DNA of 59,593 nt, taken from NCBI GenBank assembly GCA_029861845.1, contig JAOTYM010000010.1, positions 1 to 59,593 of the forward strand, given 5' to 3'. Positions 23,899 through 32,715 of the stretch are shown piece by piece. How positions within the stretch are numbered: the stretch's first letter is position 1; each line of letters starts with the position of its first letter. The notes below the pieces were generated by a model. It was given only the letters and a program-made list of their open reading frames with translations. It was not told the DNA's origin and did not search any database. The translations under genes and the position numbers were made by a program. Source of the stretch: Gammaproteobacteria bacterium (GTDB lineage Bacteria; Pseudomonadota; Gammaproteobacteria; Acidiferrobacterales; SPGG2).

Positions 23899-25740
23899 TT
23901 ATCTGACCGAGTAGATCTGTTCAGGCAACCACAGCGCAATGCCTGGGAAATTATAGAGGATCACCATGGCGAGCAGCACCACCATGAGGAACGGGAAGCA
24001 CCCCTTGAAGATCTCCATCAGTTGAACTTCGGGCGGCGACACCCCCTTGAGGTAATACGCCGCCATCGCCATCGGCGGCGTCATGAACGAGGTTTGCAGA
24101 TTGAGCGCCACCAATATACCGAAGAACAGCGGGTCAATGCCAAACACTTCCAGCAGCGGCAGGAAGATCGGTACGAAGATGATGATGATCTCGCTCCACT
24201 CCAACGGCCAGCCGAGCAGAAAAATAATGAGCTGCGCAATGATAAGGAACGTTACCGTCGGGTTCATCAAGCCGCCGAACGACAGATCCACGCTCGTCAC
24301 GAATTCACTGATGACTTCATGGCCGCCGAGGTAGGAAAACACCGAGGAGAACGTCCAGGAACCGACAAACAACCAGCACACCATGGCCGAAGTGCGCACC
24401 GTCAGGTAGACGGATTCCGTGAGGGTCTTCCTTTGTACGCCGCGCCAGCCAAGGCCTCCCAGCAAGCCGACGAAGAAACCGATCTCGAGCGCGTATTTGG
24501 TTATCTCCTCTTCCTCGAGCAGGAGATACGCGACAATCAGATAGAGCGCGCCGAGTGCCAAGCCGGCAACGGCACCGAGCCCTGTAGAGCGCATCAAGGC
24601 GCGACCGGCTGTCGTCTTTGGCTGAAGCCACGCAAGCATTGATGACCGCCCACCGAAAAAATGAAGGCCAGCGGCGACGGCAAGGCTGATGATGACGCTA
24701 AGACCCGGCCCCCCCGGCAACGCCCGGTTTTCCGGCAGCGACGCGCCGATGATGTCTATGTCTTCCATCATCCGCAGTAAGAAATATGGGGAAACATACA
24801 GCACGAGCACGATCACACCGCCGACCGCAATTGCTCCCAACCGGCCGTGTTCCGCCCGACCGTATTTTTCGACCCAATCAGGGGTATCTTTTCCGCCGAG
24901 AATCGCGCCGAGGTGATAACCCACGGCCAACACCAGGCCACCAAAGGCGCCCACTGCGGCCGCCTCCGTTGGCGAGGCGAAGCCAAACAGGATGGCGCCC
25001 AGGACCGACATGATCAAAAGCGCGAGTGGAAGAAAGGACGTCAGCATCATCATGAGCAGCAGCCTCACGGGAATATCTGTCTGCTCCTTGGGCGGCTTGG
25101 GTGCCAAGCTGGGGTTGAGCATGGCCCGTCCTACCACGTAGATCATGTAAAGCCCCGCCAGCATCATGCCCGGAAACAGGGCGGCGGCATACGCCTGGAC
25201 CACAGAGATGGCGGTCGTCGCGGCATAGACGATCAGCATGATACTCGGCGGAATCAGAATCCCAAGGCAGCCACCGGCGCAAATGACACCGGTGGCAAAC
25301 TTGCGGTCATAACCGGCTTTCAGCAACGCCGGCAAAGCCAGCAGTCCCATCAGCGTCACCACTGCACCGATGATGCCGACGGCGGTGGCGAACAACGCGC
25401 AGGTCGCGAGCGCGGCGACGGCCATGGATGCGGGCACGGCACGGGCCGCAATATTGAGACTGAAAAACAGCCGATCGACAATGTTGGCGCGCTCAACGAT
25501 ATAGCCCATAAACAGAAACAGCGGTACCGCCACTAAGACATCGTTGATCATCACCGAGTACGTCTGATTAACCAGCAGATCGAAGATGTTGTTATAGAAC
25601 CAAGGCTGGTCGGCGTTGTAATAGGCGTAGAAACCGAAACCGACACCCATTGCGATCAACGTGAAACAAATGGGGAAACCGAGCATAATCGTAAGCAGTA
25701 GTATCCCCAGCATGAGCAGGGCGATTTGCGGGTCAGTCAT
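23899..25740 (-). CDS. TRAP transporter large permease (DctM-type) with long central insertion
   Basis: The 613-residue membrane protein is far longer than the usual roughly 425. N-terminal half: MLGFPICFTLIAMGVGFG, PLFLFMGYIVERANI, GGCLGILIPPSIMLIVYAA. C-terminal half: VTFLIIAQLIIFLLGWPLEWSEIIIIFVPIFLPLL, LNLQTSFMTPPMAMAAYYLKG. Between them, about residues 285-470, is an insertion with extra membrane helices and a charged loop (DTPDWVEKYGRAEHG). The large permease is the ion-coupled channel of TRAP importers. Its start codon overlaps the stop of dctQ by four bases. Long permeases of this kind occur in the FcbT3/taurine-like TRAP branch. Confidence 0.9.
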   Translation of the reverse strand: MTDPQIALLMLGILLLTIMLGFPICFTLIAMGVGFGFYAYYNADQPWFYNNIFDLLVNQTYSVMINDVLVAVPLFLFMGYIVERANIVDRLFFSLNIAARAVPASMAVAALATCALFATAVGIIGAVVTLMGLLALPALLKAGYDRKFATGVICAGGCLGILIPPSIMLIVYAATTAISVVQAYAAALFPGMMLAGLYMIYVVGRAMLNPSLAPKPPKEQTDIPVRLLLMMMLTSFLPLALLIMSVLGAILFGFASPTEAAAVGAFGGLVLAVGYHLGAILGGKDTPDWVEKYGRAEHGRLGAIAVGGVIVLVLYVSPYFLLRMMEDIDIIGASLPENRALPGGPGLSVIISLAVAAGLHFFGGRSSMLAWLQPKTTAGRALMRSTGLGAVAGLALGALYLIVAYLLLEEEEITKYALEIGFFVGLLGGLGWRGVQRKTLTESVYLTVRTSAMVCWLFVGSWTFSSVFSYLGGHEVISEFVTSVDLSFGGLMNPTVTFLIIAQLIIFLLGWPLEWSEIIIIFVPIFLPLLEVFGIDPLFFGILVALNLQTSFMTPPMAMAAYYLKGVSPPEVQLMEIFKGCFPFLMVVLLAMVILYNFPGIALWLPEQIYSVR

Positions 25741-26390
25741 CTTACGCCCCTTTCGCGCTCGTGCTCTAGACGCAGTTCGCGCTCGATCTCAAGCTCTCGC
25801 GCCCGAAGTATCGCGACCTCGGTCTCCTCCACGTCCTTCTCCACGTCGTGCAACCGTTGTGGCCATTTACCATGCTTCATACACAACACGCAGCGCAGCA
25901 CTTCCGCAATCCCCTGCAGCAGCACAAGGAATGCAGCGATCGGAAGAAGCGTCTTCAACGGAGCCACCGGTACGCCGGCGGGGCTGTTGATGCTGATCTC
26001 CCCCCATGGTCCATTTGGACCCCAAGGCTGGTAGCTCCAGGACTGGGCCGCGTAGTCGTAGCCCGCGTAGATGAGCGCGGCCATGCCCGGAAAGAGAAAC
26101 AGGATAATCAGCGTGAGCTCGATGCCCGCCTGGACGCGCGCCGGCCACAGCCGATAGATCACGTCGCCACGCACGTGCGCGTCCCGGGAAAGGGCGTAGG
26201 CCCCCGCCATCATGAACAGGGCGCCGTACATCGTATAGCTTATGTCAAAGGCCCACGCGGTCGGGTCTCTCAGCGCCTTGCGGACAAACACCTCGTACAC
26301 GTAGGCAAGCGTGAGCACGAGGATGCACCAGGCGAAAGCCTTTCCCACCCACGCACTCAAGCGGTCGATGACGAACGGAACTCGATCCAT
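25737..26390 (-). CDS. TRAP transporter small permease (DctQ-type)
   Basis: The 217-residue protein has four predicted membrane helices: about 10-35, 45-65 with the DctQ motif AFDISYTMYGALFMMAGAYAL, 85-110, and 145-165. The motif DAHVRGDVIYRLWPARVQAGIEL is typical. The tail from about 180 is highly charged and probably a coiled coil (VEETEVAILRARELEIERELRLEHERE), an addition unusual for the family. The protein pairs with the large permease at 23899. A GC-rich intercistronic hairpin separates it from the receptor gene. Confidence 0.88.
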   Translation of the reverse strand: MDRVPFVIDRLSAWVGKAFAWCILVLTLAYVYEVFVRKALRDPTAWAFDISYTMYGALFMMAGAYALSRDAHVRGDVIYRLWPARVQAGIELTLIILFLFPGMAALIYAGYDYAAQSWSYQPWGPNGPWGEISINSPAGVPVAPLKTLLPIAAFLVLLQGIAEVLRCVLCMKHGKWPQRLHDVEKDVEETEVAILRARELEIERELRLEHERERGVR

Positions 26391-26432
26391 TGTTTTGTTC
26401 TCAAACGGGGATCGGGTGAAACCTTAAAGAAC

Positions 26433-26459
26433 CGGGGCGGCGCTCACTGCGCCGCCCCG
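26433..26459 (-). terminator. intercistronic hairpin between TRAP receptor and permease genes
   Basis: CGGGGCGGCGC and GCGCCGCCCCG form a perfect 11-bp stem with a five-base loop. It lies just past the receptor stop and before dctQ. Such structures commonly protect or terminate the upstream message, so receptor is made in excess over permease. Confidence 0.6.
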
Positions 26460-26499
26460 AACGTCGATCAGACAAACTCAGTAATCACCGACCGATCCT

Positions 26500-27657
26500 T
26501 TACGCGAACTTCGGCAGCTCACCCGGGAAGTAATGGTCGAAAGCGAGCTTGTAGTCGCACTGGTTAAGAAGGTAATAGAAGGATGCCCGGTGGGCAAAAT
26601 CCTTCTGCGACTTCAAGACCTTAGCGAAGAACGGATCCTCGGCCTCGAGCTTGCTGATCATCACGTCCCAGGCAGCGAGCTGCTTGGTCATGATCGACTG
26701 CGGCGTGCGGTAGGCCCCGACGCCCGCCTTCTTGGTCAGCCACTGCAGGTCATTGGAGTAGCGGTCTATTCCCAGCCAGAAGTTGGTCGAGGACGCTGCC
26801 GCGGCCGCGTGCTTCAGGACCGCCTTGTGCTCCTTCGGCAGTTTGTTGTACTTCGTCTTGTTGAAGATGATCTCGAAGAACTCCGCCGCCTGGTGGTAGC
26901 TGCCCATCATGTAGACCTTGCTCACATCGTGGGCGCCAAAGCTTCTGTCGGACGTTGGGTTGTTGAACTCGAACGCCTCGATCACGCCGCGCTCCAGCGC
27001 CGGCACGATCTCACCGCCGGGAAGCTGGGTGACCTTGAGGCCCATTTCCTGCATCAGGTCGGCCGCCAACCCGACGGTGCGGTACTTGAGACCGACCATG
27101 TCCTTGGCGTTCTTGATCGGCTTCTTGAACCAACCGAGTGGCTGGGTCGGCATGGGCATGGCGAAGAACCCGACCGTGTTGATCCCCAGCTTGCCGATCA
27201 GCTCGTCATAGAGCTCCTGGCCACCACCGTTATGAATCCAGGCCAGCCCAAGATGGGCGTCTTGGCCAAAAACCGGACCCGTACCAAATAGTGACGCTAC
27301 TTTGCTCTTGCCGTACCAATACACGGTCACCCCGTGGCCGGCGTCGAGCACGCCTTTGTGGACGGCGTCTTGCACGCGGAATGACTTCACCACCGCGCCG
27401 GAGACTAGATAGTTGATCTTCAGGCGGCCACCCCCCATCGCGTTGACGGAGTCAACGTACTGCATGGCCATATCGTTGAAGATATCCTTTGCGCCCCAGG
27501 CACCTTGCATCTTTAAGGTAACCGTCTGCGCCCGGGACACCATGGGAAAGCCCAAGGTCGCGGCGCCAGCTACACCAGCCGCAGTAGCCGCGCCGGTTTT
27601 GAGGAACTTGCGCCGGCTGGTCTTCGTTGTTGCCTTGCTCGTATCACGTTGCTTCAT
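26500..27657 (-). CDS. TRAP transporter periplasmic receptor (DctP-type), Tat-exported
   Basis: The ATG at 27657 has a strong SD (aaggaggg). The N-terminus carries a Tat signal: SRRKFLKTG followed by an Ala-rich helix and SRAQ. The mature protein contains WYGKSKVASLFGTGPVFGQ, LKYRTVGLAADLMQEMG with the substrate-carboxylate Arg, LPGGEIVPALERGVIEAFEFNN and NKLPKEHKAVLKHAA. The pattern resembles receptors for 2-oxo acids and other monocarboxylates (TakP-like). The receptor hands its ligand to the DctQ/DctM pair downstream. Its ligand is not known; an amidase follows in the operon. Confidence 0.9.
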   Translation of the reverse strand: MKQRDTSKATTKTSRRKFLKTGAATAAGVAGAATLGFPMVSRAQTVTLKMQGAWGAKDIFNDMAMQYVDSVNAMGGGRLKINYLVSGAVVKSFRVQDAVHKGVLDAGHGVTVYWYGKSKVASLFGTGPVFGQDAHLGLAWIHNGGGQELYDELIGKLGINTVGFFAMPMPTQPLGWFKKPIKNAKDMVGLKYRTVGLAADLMQEMGLKVTQLPGGEIVPALERGVIEAFEFNNPTSDRSFGAHDVSKVYMMGSYHQAAEFFEIIFNKTKYNKLPKEHKAVLKHAAAAASSTNFWLGIDRYSNDLQWLTKKAGVGAYRTPQSIMTKQLAAWDVMISKLEAEDPFFAKVLKSQKDFAHRASFYYLLNQCDYKLAFDHYFPGELPKFA

Positions 27658-28034
27658 GAATTCACCCTCCTTTGTAAGGATCATCACTACTTAAATATTC
27701 AAACGGTGTACGACCAACCACAATCACCGCCCTTTCTCCGCTAAGCTACGTCCGGCGCACGTTCAACGCGGCCGCTTGACACAAATCTTGCGGATTATGA
27801 GAGTCTTGGTCACTCCTCCTATGCGTGGTTCCACGCGGGAATTCTTGTTGTCGCGCCGCCTCAAACCCAGGCGAGGTATCTCGTATACCACATATCGTGT
27901 CACCGGGACAAATTAGACTTTGTCCACATTTGTCGCCAAAAGTACAAGAATACGCCGACACAACCCTTCGTTGCGGTGCAACACGACTGGCACCGGATAC
28001 CCGATACTCATAGGTTCTTGCAGACACCTCGACA
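27658..28034. promoter_or_regulatory. upstream region of the TRAP operon with several operator-like repeats
   Basis: A 377-base gap separates the 2-hydroxyacid dehydrogenase end (28035) from the receptor start. It holds a GCGTGG-TT-CCACGC palindrome (27823-27836), GGTAT-N5-ATACC (27875-27889, containing GTATAC) and GGACAAA-N6-TTTGTCC (27906-27925) with a further TTTGTC at 27929. No gene-like frame is convincing. I read this as the transcription control region of the TRAP operon. Confidence 0.45.
27906..27934. promoter_or_regulatory. candidate operator GGACAAA-N6-TTTGTCC plus half-site
   Basis: A perfect 7-bp inverted repeat is followed by another TTTGTC ten bases downstream of the same motif, one helical turn away. 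The site lies about 250 bases upstream of the TRAP receptor start. The regulator is unknown, and none is encoded next to it. Confidence 0.4.
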
Positions 28035-29000
28035 TCAGGCGACGCGATCACGGGGTTCGCGGCCCGCCAACACCGCATCGAGATTGTCCAGCGCCCTGAA
28101 ACCCATGGCATCCCGCGTCTCGCGCGTCGCGCTGCCGATATGCGGCAGCAAAAACGTGTTGCTAAGCTGCGCGAACGCCGGGTCTATGTTGGGCTCATTG
28201 TCAAAGACATCGAGCCCGGCCGCGGCCAGCTTGCCTGATCGTAGTGCCGCAATTAAGGCCGCCTCGTCGACAATACTGCCGCGAGCGGTGTTAACCACGA
28301 TGGCACCATCCGGTAGAAGCGCAATCCGTTCGGCGTTGAGCAAGCGCTGCGTTTCGGGGATAGCCGGACAATGCAGCGCCAGGACATCACAATGCGGTAA
28401 CAGCGCCTCGGGGGTTTCGTGATAGGTAGCACCTGCTTCAAGGTCTGGTGGTAGACGCCGGCGGTTATGGTAGTGAATGGTCATATCGAAACCGCGTGCC
28501 CGCCTTGCGGTGACCTGACCCACCTGGCCCATGCCAATAATACCAAGCCGCTTACCGGTCAACTGGGTACCAACCATAAAACTCGGGCTCCAGCTGTTCC
28601 ATTCGCCCGCGCGTATCAACCGCTCACCTTCGCTGGCACGTCGGGCTGCGCCCAGCAGCAACAATATCGTAACTTCAGCCGTCGCATCGGCCAGCACACC
28701 AGGTGTGTTGGTAACGGCAATCCCACGCTCACGCGCCGCATGGAGGTCGACATGATCGACACCGACGGACACATTCGCAATCACTCGAATCGTATCAGGT
28801 AGACGCGCTATTACATCAGCCGACAGTCTATCGGTGTGGCACGCAACGATGCCGGCGGCCCCGGACGCCAATTCTATTAGTTCGTCCTTGGTATAGAGCC
28901 GATCTTCATCGTTGAAGCGTGGATTGTAGTCATGGCGAAGCCGGCCTTCGACGGCTTGGGGTAGCTTGCGTGACACCACAACGATTGCCTTGCTATTCAT
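28035..29000 (-). CDS. D-isomer-specific 2-hydroxyacid dehydrogenase (glyoxylate/hydroxypyruvate reductase-like)
   Basis: The 321-residue protein has NVSVGVDHVDLHAARERGIAVTNTPGVLADATAEV, cofactor motif GIIGMGQVGQVTARRA, VNTARGSIVDEAAL with the catalytic Arg, a Glu in VFDNEP and the His in LLPHIGSATRETR. It reduces glyoxylate to glycolate or hydroxypyruvate to glycerate, matching the other glyoxylate genes. The nucleotide-binding region NRRRLPPDL begins with Arg residues, suggesting NADPH preference. It is the last gene of a long minus-strand run; the next gene upstream is a peroxiredoxin-like gene 31 bases away. Confidence 0.9.
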   Translation of the reverse strand: MNSKAIVVVSRKLPQAVEGRLRHDYNPRFNDEDRLYTKDELIELASGAAGIVACHTDRLSADVIARLPDTIRVIANVSVGVDHVDLHAARERGIAVTNTPGVLADATAEVTILLLLGAARRASEGERLIRAGEWNSWSPSFMVGTQLTGKRLGIIGMGQVGQVTARRARGFDMTIHYHNRRRLPPDLEAGATYHETPEALLPHCDVLALHCPAIPETQRLLNAERIALLPDGAIVVNTARGSIVDEAALIAALRSGKLAAAGLDVFDNEPNIDPAFAQLSNTFLLPHIGSATRETRDAMGFRALDNLDAVLAGREPRDRVA

Positions 29001-29031
29001 TTGTTGCCTCTGTTGTTGTGCTCGCTCGCCT

Positions 29032-29562
29032 TTATGCTTCGCCGCGCGCGGGATAGTTCTTTGCTATCACAACATCAACGGCTGCCAGTATGTCTTTGAA
29101 ATGCGGACGCGCGAATGGCATCGTTGCGATAGACGATGCGTAAAGAGTCTGATCCGGCTTTACCAAAAACAGCCCCGGTTCGCTAAACTGATCCGGCTCA
29201 ACCACGCCGCTCGATGTCTTACCAATACTGGTCGATACATAAAGCCCCCACTCACGGGCCACAGCCATGCTGAGGCCATAACCGATAGGCGTGTTTTCAA
29301 GTCTCCATTCGTCCTTGGCCGTTTGCGCCCGCTGCTTGCTGTCGCTACTAATGGCAATAACCTCGACCCCTCGTTTCTTGAATTCATCAATGTTGCGGTC
29401 CAGCTCCGCAAGATATGGCCTGCAGATAGGACAGTGAAGGCCGCGGTAGGCGACGATCATGGTGAAGTTCTCGGGCTTTTGGTCTGACAAACGCCACTTT
29501 CCGCCTGCTAGTGTATCTATCTCCAGCTCAGGTGTTTTCGTTCGTGGCTTTAACATAGCCAT
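29032..29562 (-). CDS. peroxiredoxin-like (AhpC/TSA) protein
   Basis: The 176-residue thioredoxin-fold protein has the active-site segment YRGLHCPICRPYLAEL, where the first Cys takes the place of the peroxidatic Cys and a second Cys follows as CxxC. TPIGYGLSMAVAREWGLYVS and EPGLFLVKPDQTLYASS fit the peroxiredoxin-like family. It probably reduces peroxides or a disulfide in the cytoplasm; no signal peptide is present. It lies between a MetE-like gene and a 2-hydroxyacid dehydrogenase on the same strand. Confidence 0.85.
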   Translation of the reverse strand: MAMLKPRTKTPELEIDTLAGGKWRLSDQKPENFTMIVAYRGLHCPICRPYLAELDRNIDEFKKRGVEVIAISSDSKQRAQTAKDEWRLENTPIGYGLSMAVAREWGLYVSTSIGKTSSGVVEPDQFSEPGLFLVKPDQTLYASSIATMPFARPHFKDILAAVDVVIAKNYPARGEA

Positions 29563-29603
29563 GATGTTTCTCCTTTATAAATTGTTTAACGTCCGATGAG
29601 ATA

Positions 29604-30629
29604 TCAGGCCGCGCCCAGCTCCGCCCGGACTAGCGCTGCGCCATTCCGCAGCGCGTGCAGCTTGCCGCGAGCGACATCGCGCGAAAGCGGCACCATGCCG
29701 CAATTCGTGCAGGGGATAATGTGATCGACCGGCACGTGTTGCATAGCCTCGCGGATGGTCGCGGCCACTTCTTCTGGTGACTCGATGTGGTTCGTGGCAA
29801 CGTCGATGACACCCACCATGATGTCTTTACCTTGAAGCAGCGCCAATAACGGTATCGGCACCCGCGAGCCCGCACATTCGACGGACACCTGATCGATCCG
29901 GCTTTTGGCGAGCACCGGGAAGGTCTTCTCGTATTGCGACCATTCATCGCCGAGCGTCTTCTTCCAGTCTATGTTCTCCTTAATGCCGTAGCCGTAACAG
30001 ATATGGACCGCGGTCTTGCAGCGCAGTCCCTCAATCGCGCGATGTAGCGCCTCAATCCCCCAGTCCGCCACCTCTTTCAGGTACACGTTAAAGGCGGGCT
30101 CATCGAGTTGAATGACATCGACGCCGAGCGCCTCCAGATCGCGGGCCTCCTCGTTTATGACGCGCGCGAACTCGAACGCCAGGCGTGGCCGATCTCGGTA
30201 ATACTCATCGGCCAGGGTGTCGACGATGGTCATCGGGCCGGGGATCGTAAACTTGAGCTTCTTCTTCGTGTGGGCCCGGGTAAAACGCACTTCATCGGCG
30301 TGCACCGGTCGCGGACGTACAATCGGGCCAACTACCGTCGGACAATCCGCCTCATAGCGGTCATCGCGAATGCCGATACGCTGGCGTTTAGCGAAGTCCA
30401 CACCGTCGATGTGCTCGAGAAAACCGTGAACAAAATGTTGTCGGAACTGTTCACCGTTACTAACAATATCGATCCCCGCCACCTCTTGTTCCTTGAGCAC
30501 GATCAGTGCGGCATCGCGTTTACCTTGCTCGAGCGCCTCACCCGAAAGCTGCCAGGGCGCCCAAAGCCGCTCTGGTGCCGCAAGCCAAGCTGGCTTGGGA
30601 AGACTGCCGGCGATGGTAGTCGGTAGCAT
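29604..30629 (-). CDS. MetE C-terminal-domain-like methyltransferase (cobalamin-independent methionine synthase family)
   Basis: The 341-residue protein corresponds to the catalytic C-terminal half of MetE, whose full form is about 750 residues. Zinc ligands appear in AVHICYGYG (His and Cys) and IPCTNCGM. The substrate segment VDFAKRQRIGIRDDRYEADCPTVVG and the barrel strands VIQLDEPAFNVYL are present. Stand-alone MetE-like proteins use varied methyl donors. Together with the homocysteine methyltransferase at 21259 and MttB-family genes it suggests methyl-group handling, but its donor is unknown. It sits 16 bases downstream of the gamma-glutamyltransferase gene. Confidence 0.85.
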   Translation of the reverse strand: MLPTTIAGSLPKPAWLAAPERLWAPWQLSGEALEQGKRDAALIVLKEQEVAGIDIVSNGEQFRQHFVHGFLEHIDGVDFAKRQRIGIRDDRYEADCPTVVGPIVRPRPVHADEVRFTRAHTKKKLKFTIPGPMTIVDTLADEYYRDRPRLAFEFARVINEEARDLEALGVDVIQLDEPAFNVYLKEVADWGIEALHRAIEGLRCKTAVHICYGYGIKENIDWKKTLGDEWSQYEKTFPVLAKSRIDQVSVECAGSRVPIPLLALLQGKDIMVGVIDVATNHIESPEEVAATIREAMQHVPVDHIIPCTNCGMVPLSRDVARGKLHALRNGAALVRAELGAA

Positions 30630-30645
30630 GGGTTCCCTCCGTCAG

Positions 30646-32238
30646 TCAGAACGCCGCCACCGCACCGTCGCTGCGTGGATCGGTTGCCCCTTCCAGAACG
30701 CCGGATGGATGTAGCACGATGGCACCTGCGTGCCCCATCGCGTCATCGAACTCTTCGACGATACTGATCTCGTGCCCAGCGTCGCACAATGCATCGATCA
30801 CATCTTTCGCAAAGCGTGCCTCCATCCTCAGATCGGTTCGCGGCGCACCCCATGTGCGGCTAAGCACCCATCGCGGCGCCGTAATCGCACGCTGCAGTCC
30901 CTGACCGTAAAACCCGTAGCGCGTAAACACGGCCGCCTGCGTCTGCGGTTGGCCCTCACCCCCCATGGTGCCATAGACCATGACGCGGCCGTCGTCGAAC
31001 AGCGCCATGGCTGGGTTGTTGGTATGAAACGGTAGACGTTGCGGGCGAATATAGTTCTGCTCTTCCTCGTTTAGCGAAAAGCTACTACCGCGATTTTGCC
31101 ATTGGATTCCCGTATCGCGCAGGTTGACACCAGAGCCGAACTCCCAATAGATGCTATGAATGAAGCTGACGGTTCGGCCTTGCGCGTCGACCGCCCCCAG
31201 CCAGACGGTATCGCCTGGCACCGCTACCACCGGCCACGGCATTGCTCTCTCTCTATCGATACCGGCCGCTAATTCGGTAAGCGCTGCATCGCTCAAGAAT
31301 TGGCGTGGGTCCACCGCCATGTAGACCGGGTCGGTTACGTGTTCATTGCGTGTAAGAATCGCGCGCTTGGTCGCCTCCACCAGGCCATGGACATGGGCAA
31401 AACCGTCTGCCTCGTCACAGCCCAAGCGATCGAATAGGCCCAGAATCATGAGAGAGGCCAGGCCTTGGCAGGGTGGCGTCACGTTATATACGCTGCCGCA
31501 GCGCAACGTCGTTGTCAGGGGCTCGCCGACTTGAGCGTGCTGCCGCGCAAGATCATCCGCCGTCACTGGACTGCCGATGCGTGCAAGGTCGCCGGCGATC
31601 TGCCGCGCTAGCTCGCCACGATAAAAGTCTTCGAGCCCGCTCGTGGCCAGCCGCGCCAGCGTGTTCGCAAGCGCCGGCTGTGTGAACAGGGTACCCGCGG
31701 CCGGTGGCCGGCCGTCCACAAGAAATGTATCTGCCCACCCCGGCACATCAGCAAGCTCGTCATGTTTGTCGCGGGTAAAACGCTGCTGGCTCTCACTCAC
31801 CGGAAAACCGACGCGCGCATAATGGATAGCCTCCTCCAGCAGACGCGCCAACGAAAGCTTACCACCCCATTCGGCACTGATCTCAAGCGCAGCCAACCAA
31901 CCAGAAACAGTCGCGGCCACCGTGTTGGCGGCGAGCGCACCCCGTGGCGGCACAACGTCTAGGCCTTGCCGTCGGTATAGATCCTCGTCTACGGCCATAC
32001 CCGCGGCCCCGACGGCGCTGATGGCGATTGGCACGCGTCGGTCCGGCTCGCTGACCAGCCAAAAACCATCTCCGCCAAGACCGTTCATATGCGGGTAAAC
32101 CACCGATATCGTCGCGGCCGCCGCCACTATGGCTTCGATGGCGTTGCCGCCCTCGCGCAATATCTGTAATCCCGCTTGCGAGGCGAGATGATGGGAGGCA
32201 GACACCATGCCACGACTCGCTTTCACTGCTTGTAGCAT
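30646..32238 (-). CDS. ggt: gamma-glutamyltransferase family protein
   Basis: The 530-residue Ntn-hydrolase precursor would self-cleave before Thr344 in VPGDTVWLGAVD, the counterpart of the catalytic Thr in GGT. MVSASHHLASQAGLQILREGGNAIEA opens the protein, and GTMGGEGQPQTQAAVF holds the glycine loop of the small subunit. No signal peptide is seen, so it acts in the cytoplasm and resembles YwrD-type GGTs or acylases rather than periplasmic GGT. It could cleave gamma-glutamyl amides or glutathione conjugates; a GST-like gene and a peroxiredoxin share the run. It starts the tight ggt-metE-like pair. Confidence 0.9.
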   Translation of the reverse strand: MLQAVKASRGMVSASHHLASQAGLQILREGGNAIEAIVAAAATISVVYPHMNGLGGDGFWLVSEPDRRVPIAISAVGAAGMAVDEDLYRRQGLDVVPPRGALAANTVAATVSGWLAALEISAEWGGKLSLARLLEEAIHYARVGFPVSESQQRFTRDKHDELADVPGWADTFLVDGRPPAAGTLFTQPALANTLARLATSGLEDFYRGELARQIAGDLARIGSPVTADDLARQHAQVGEPLTTTLRCGSVYNVTPPCQGLASLMILGLFDRLGCDEADGFAHVHGLVEATKRAILTRNEHVTDPVYMAVDPRQFLSDAALTELAAGIDRERAMPWPVVAVPGDTVWLGAVDAQGRTVSFIHSIYWEFGSGVNLRDTGIQWQNRGSSFSLNEEEQNYIRPQRLPFHTNNPAMALFDDGRVMVYGTMGGEGQPQTQAAVFTRYGFYGQGLQRAITAPRWVLSRTWGAPRTDLRMEARFAKDVIDALCDAGHEISIVEEFDDAMGHAGAIVLHPSGVLEGATDPRSDGAVAAF

Positions 32239-32356
32239 TCGTCAGTCCTCTAAACCTAAGATTACCGAAGACAATAGCCCTGCGGCTAATGGCGCTTCGA
32301 TTCGGCGAAGCACGTAGCACTTAGTCGATGCTTTCACTACAGAATGCTTGCACAAC

Positions 32357-32677
32357 TCAAGGCCAAGCTGCGTCGTTGTCGGTGCCATAATCGCGCACGA
32401 CTTCAGCCACACGTATACGGAATCTAGAAAATATTTCGTCCTTACCTAGCTGTTGCGCCACTCGATGCTCGGCGTGTGCCTTCCAGGCCTCAACCGCCTG
32501 GGGATCACGCCAAAACGAAAGTGAAACGTATTTGCGCTCGTTGACCAGGCTTTGGAAGCGCTCAACGGAGATAAAGCCATCGATCTTATCCAATTCCGGC
32601 CGCAGCTTAGCAGCAAGATCGAAGTAATCTTGTGTACGACCGTCCCTCATCTCGACTTCGAACACTACTGCAATCAT
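32357..32677 (-). CDS. antibiotic biosynthesis monooxygenase (ABM) domain protein
   Basis: The 106-residue single-domain protein has a ferredoxin-like ABM fold: FEVEMRDGRTQDYFDLAAKLRPEL, IDGFISVERFQS, YVSLSFWRDPQAVEAWKAHAEH. Members are quinol or aromatic monooxygenases or small dimeric sensors of unknown function. It sits 38 bases after the GST-like gene on the same strand and may help detoxify reactive compounds. Specific activity cannot be inferred. Confidence 0.85.
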   Translation of the reverse strand: MIAVVFEVEMRDGRTQDYFDLAAKLRPELDKIDGFISVERFQSLVNERKYVSLSFWRDPQAVEAWKAHAEHRVAQQLGKDEIFSRFRIRVAEVVRDYGTDNDAAWP

Positions 32678-32715
32678 ATCGGCTGTGGAGAATCTATAGG
32701 TTTTATGACAAATGT

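Noticed and set aside
27746-28111. Minus-strand 121-residue frame across the TRAP upstream region
   Set aside because: It overlaps the end of the 2-hydroxyacid dehydrogenase in another frame, has no recognisable sequence and covers the operator-like repeats.
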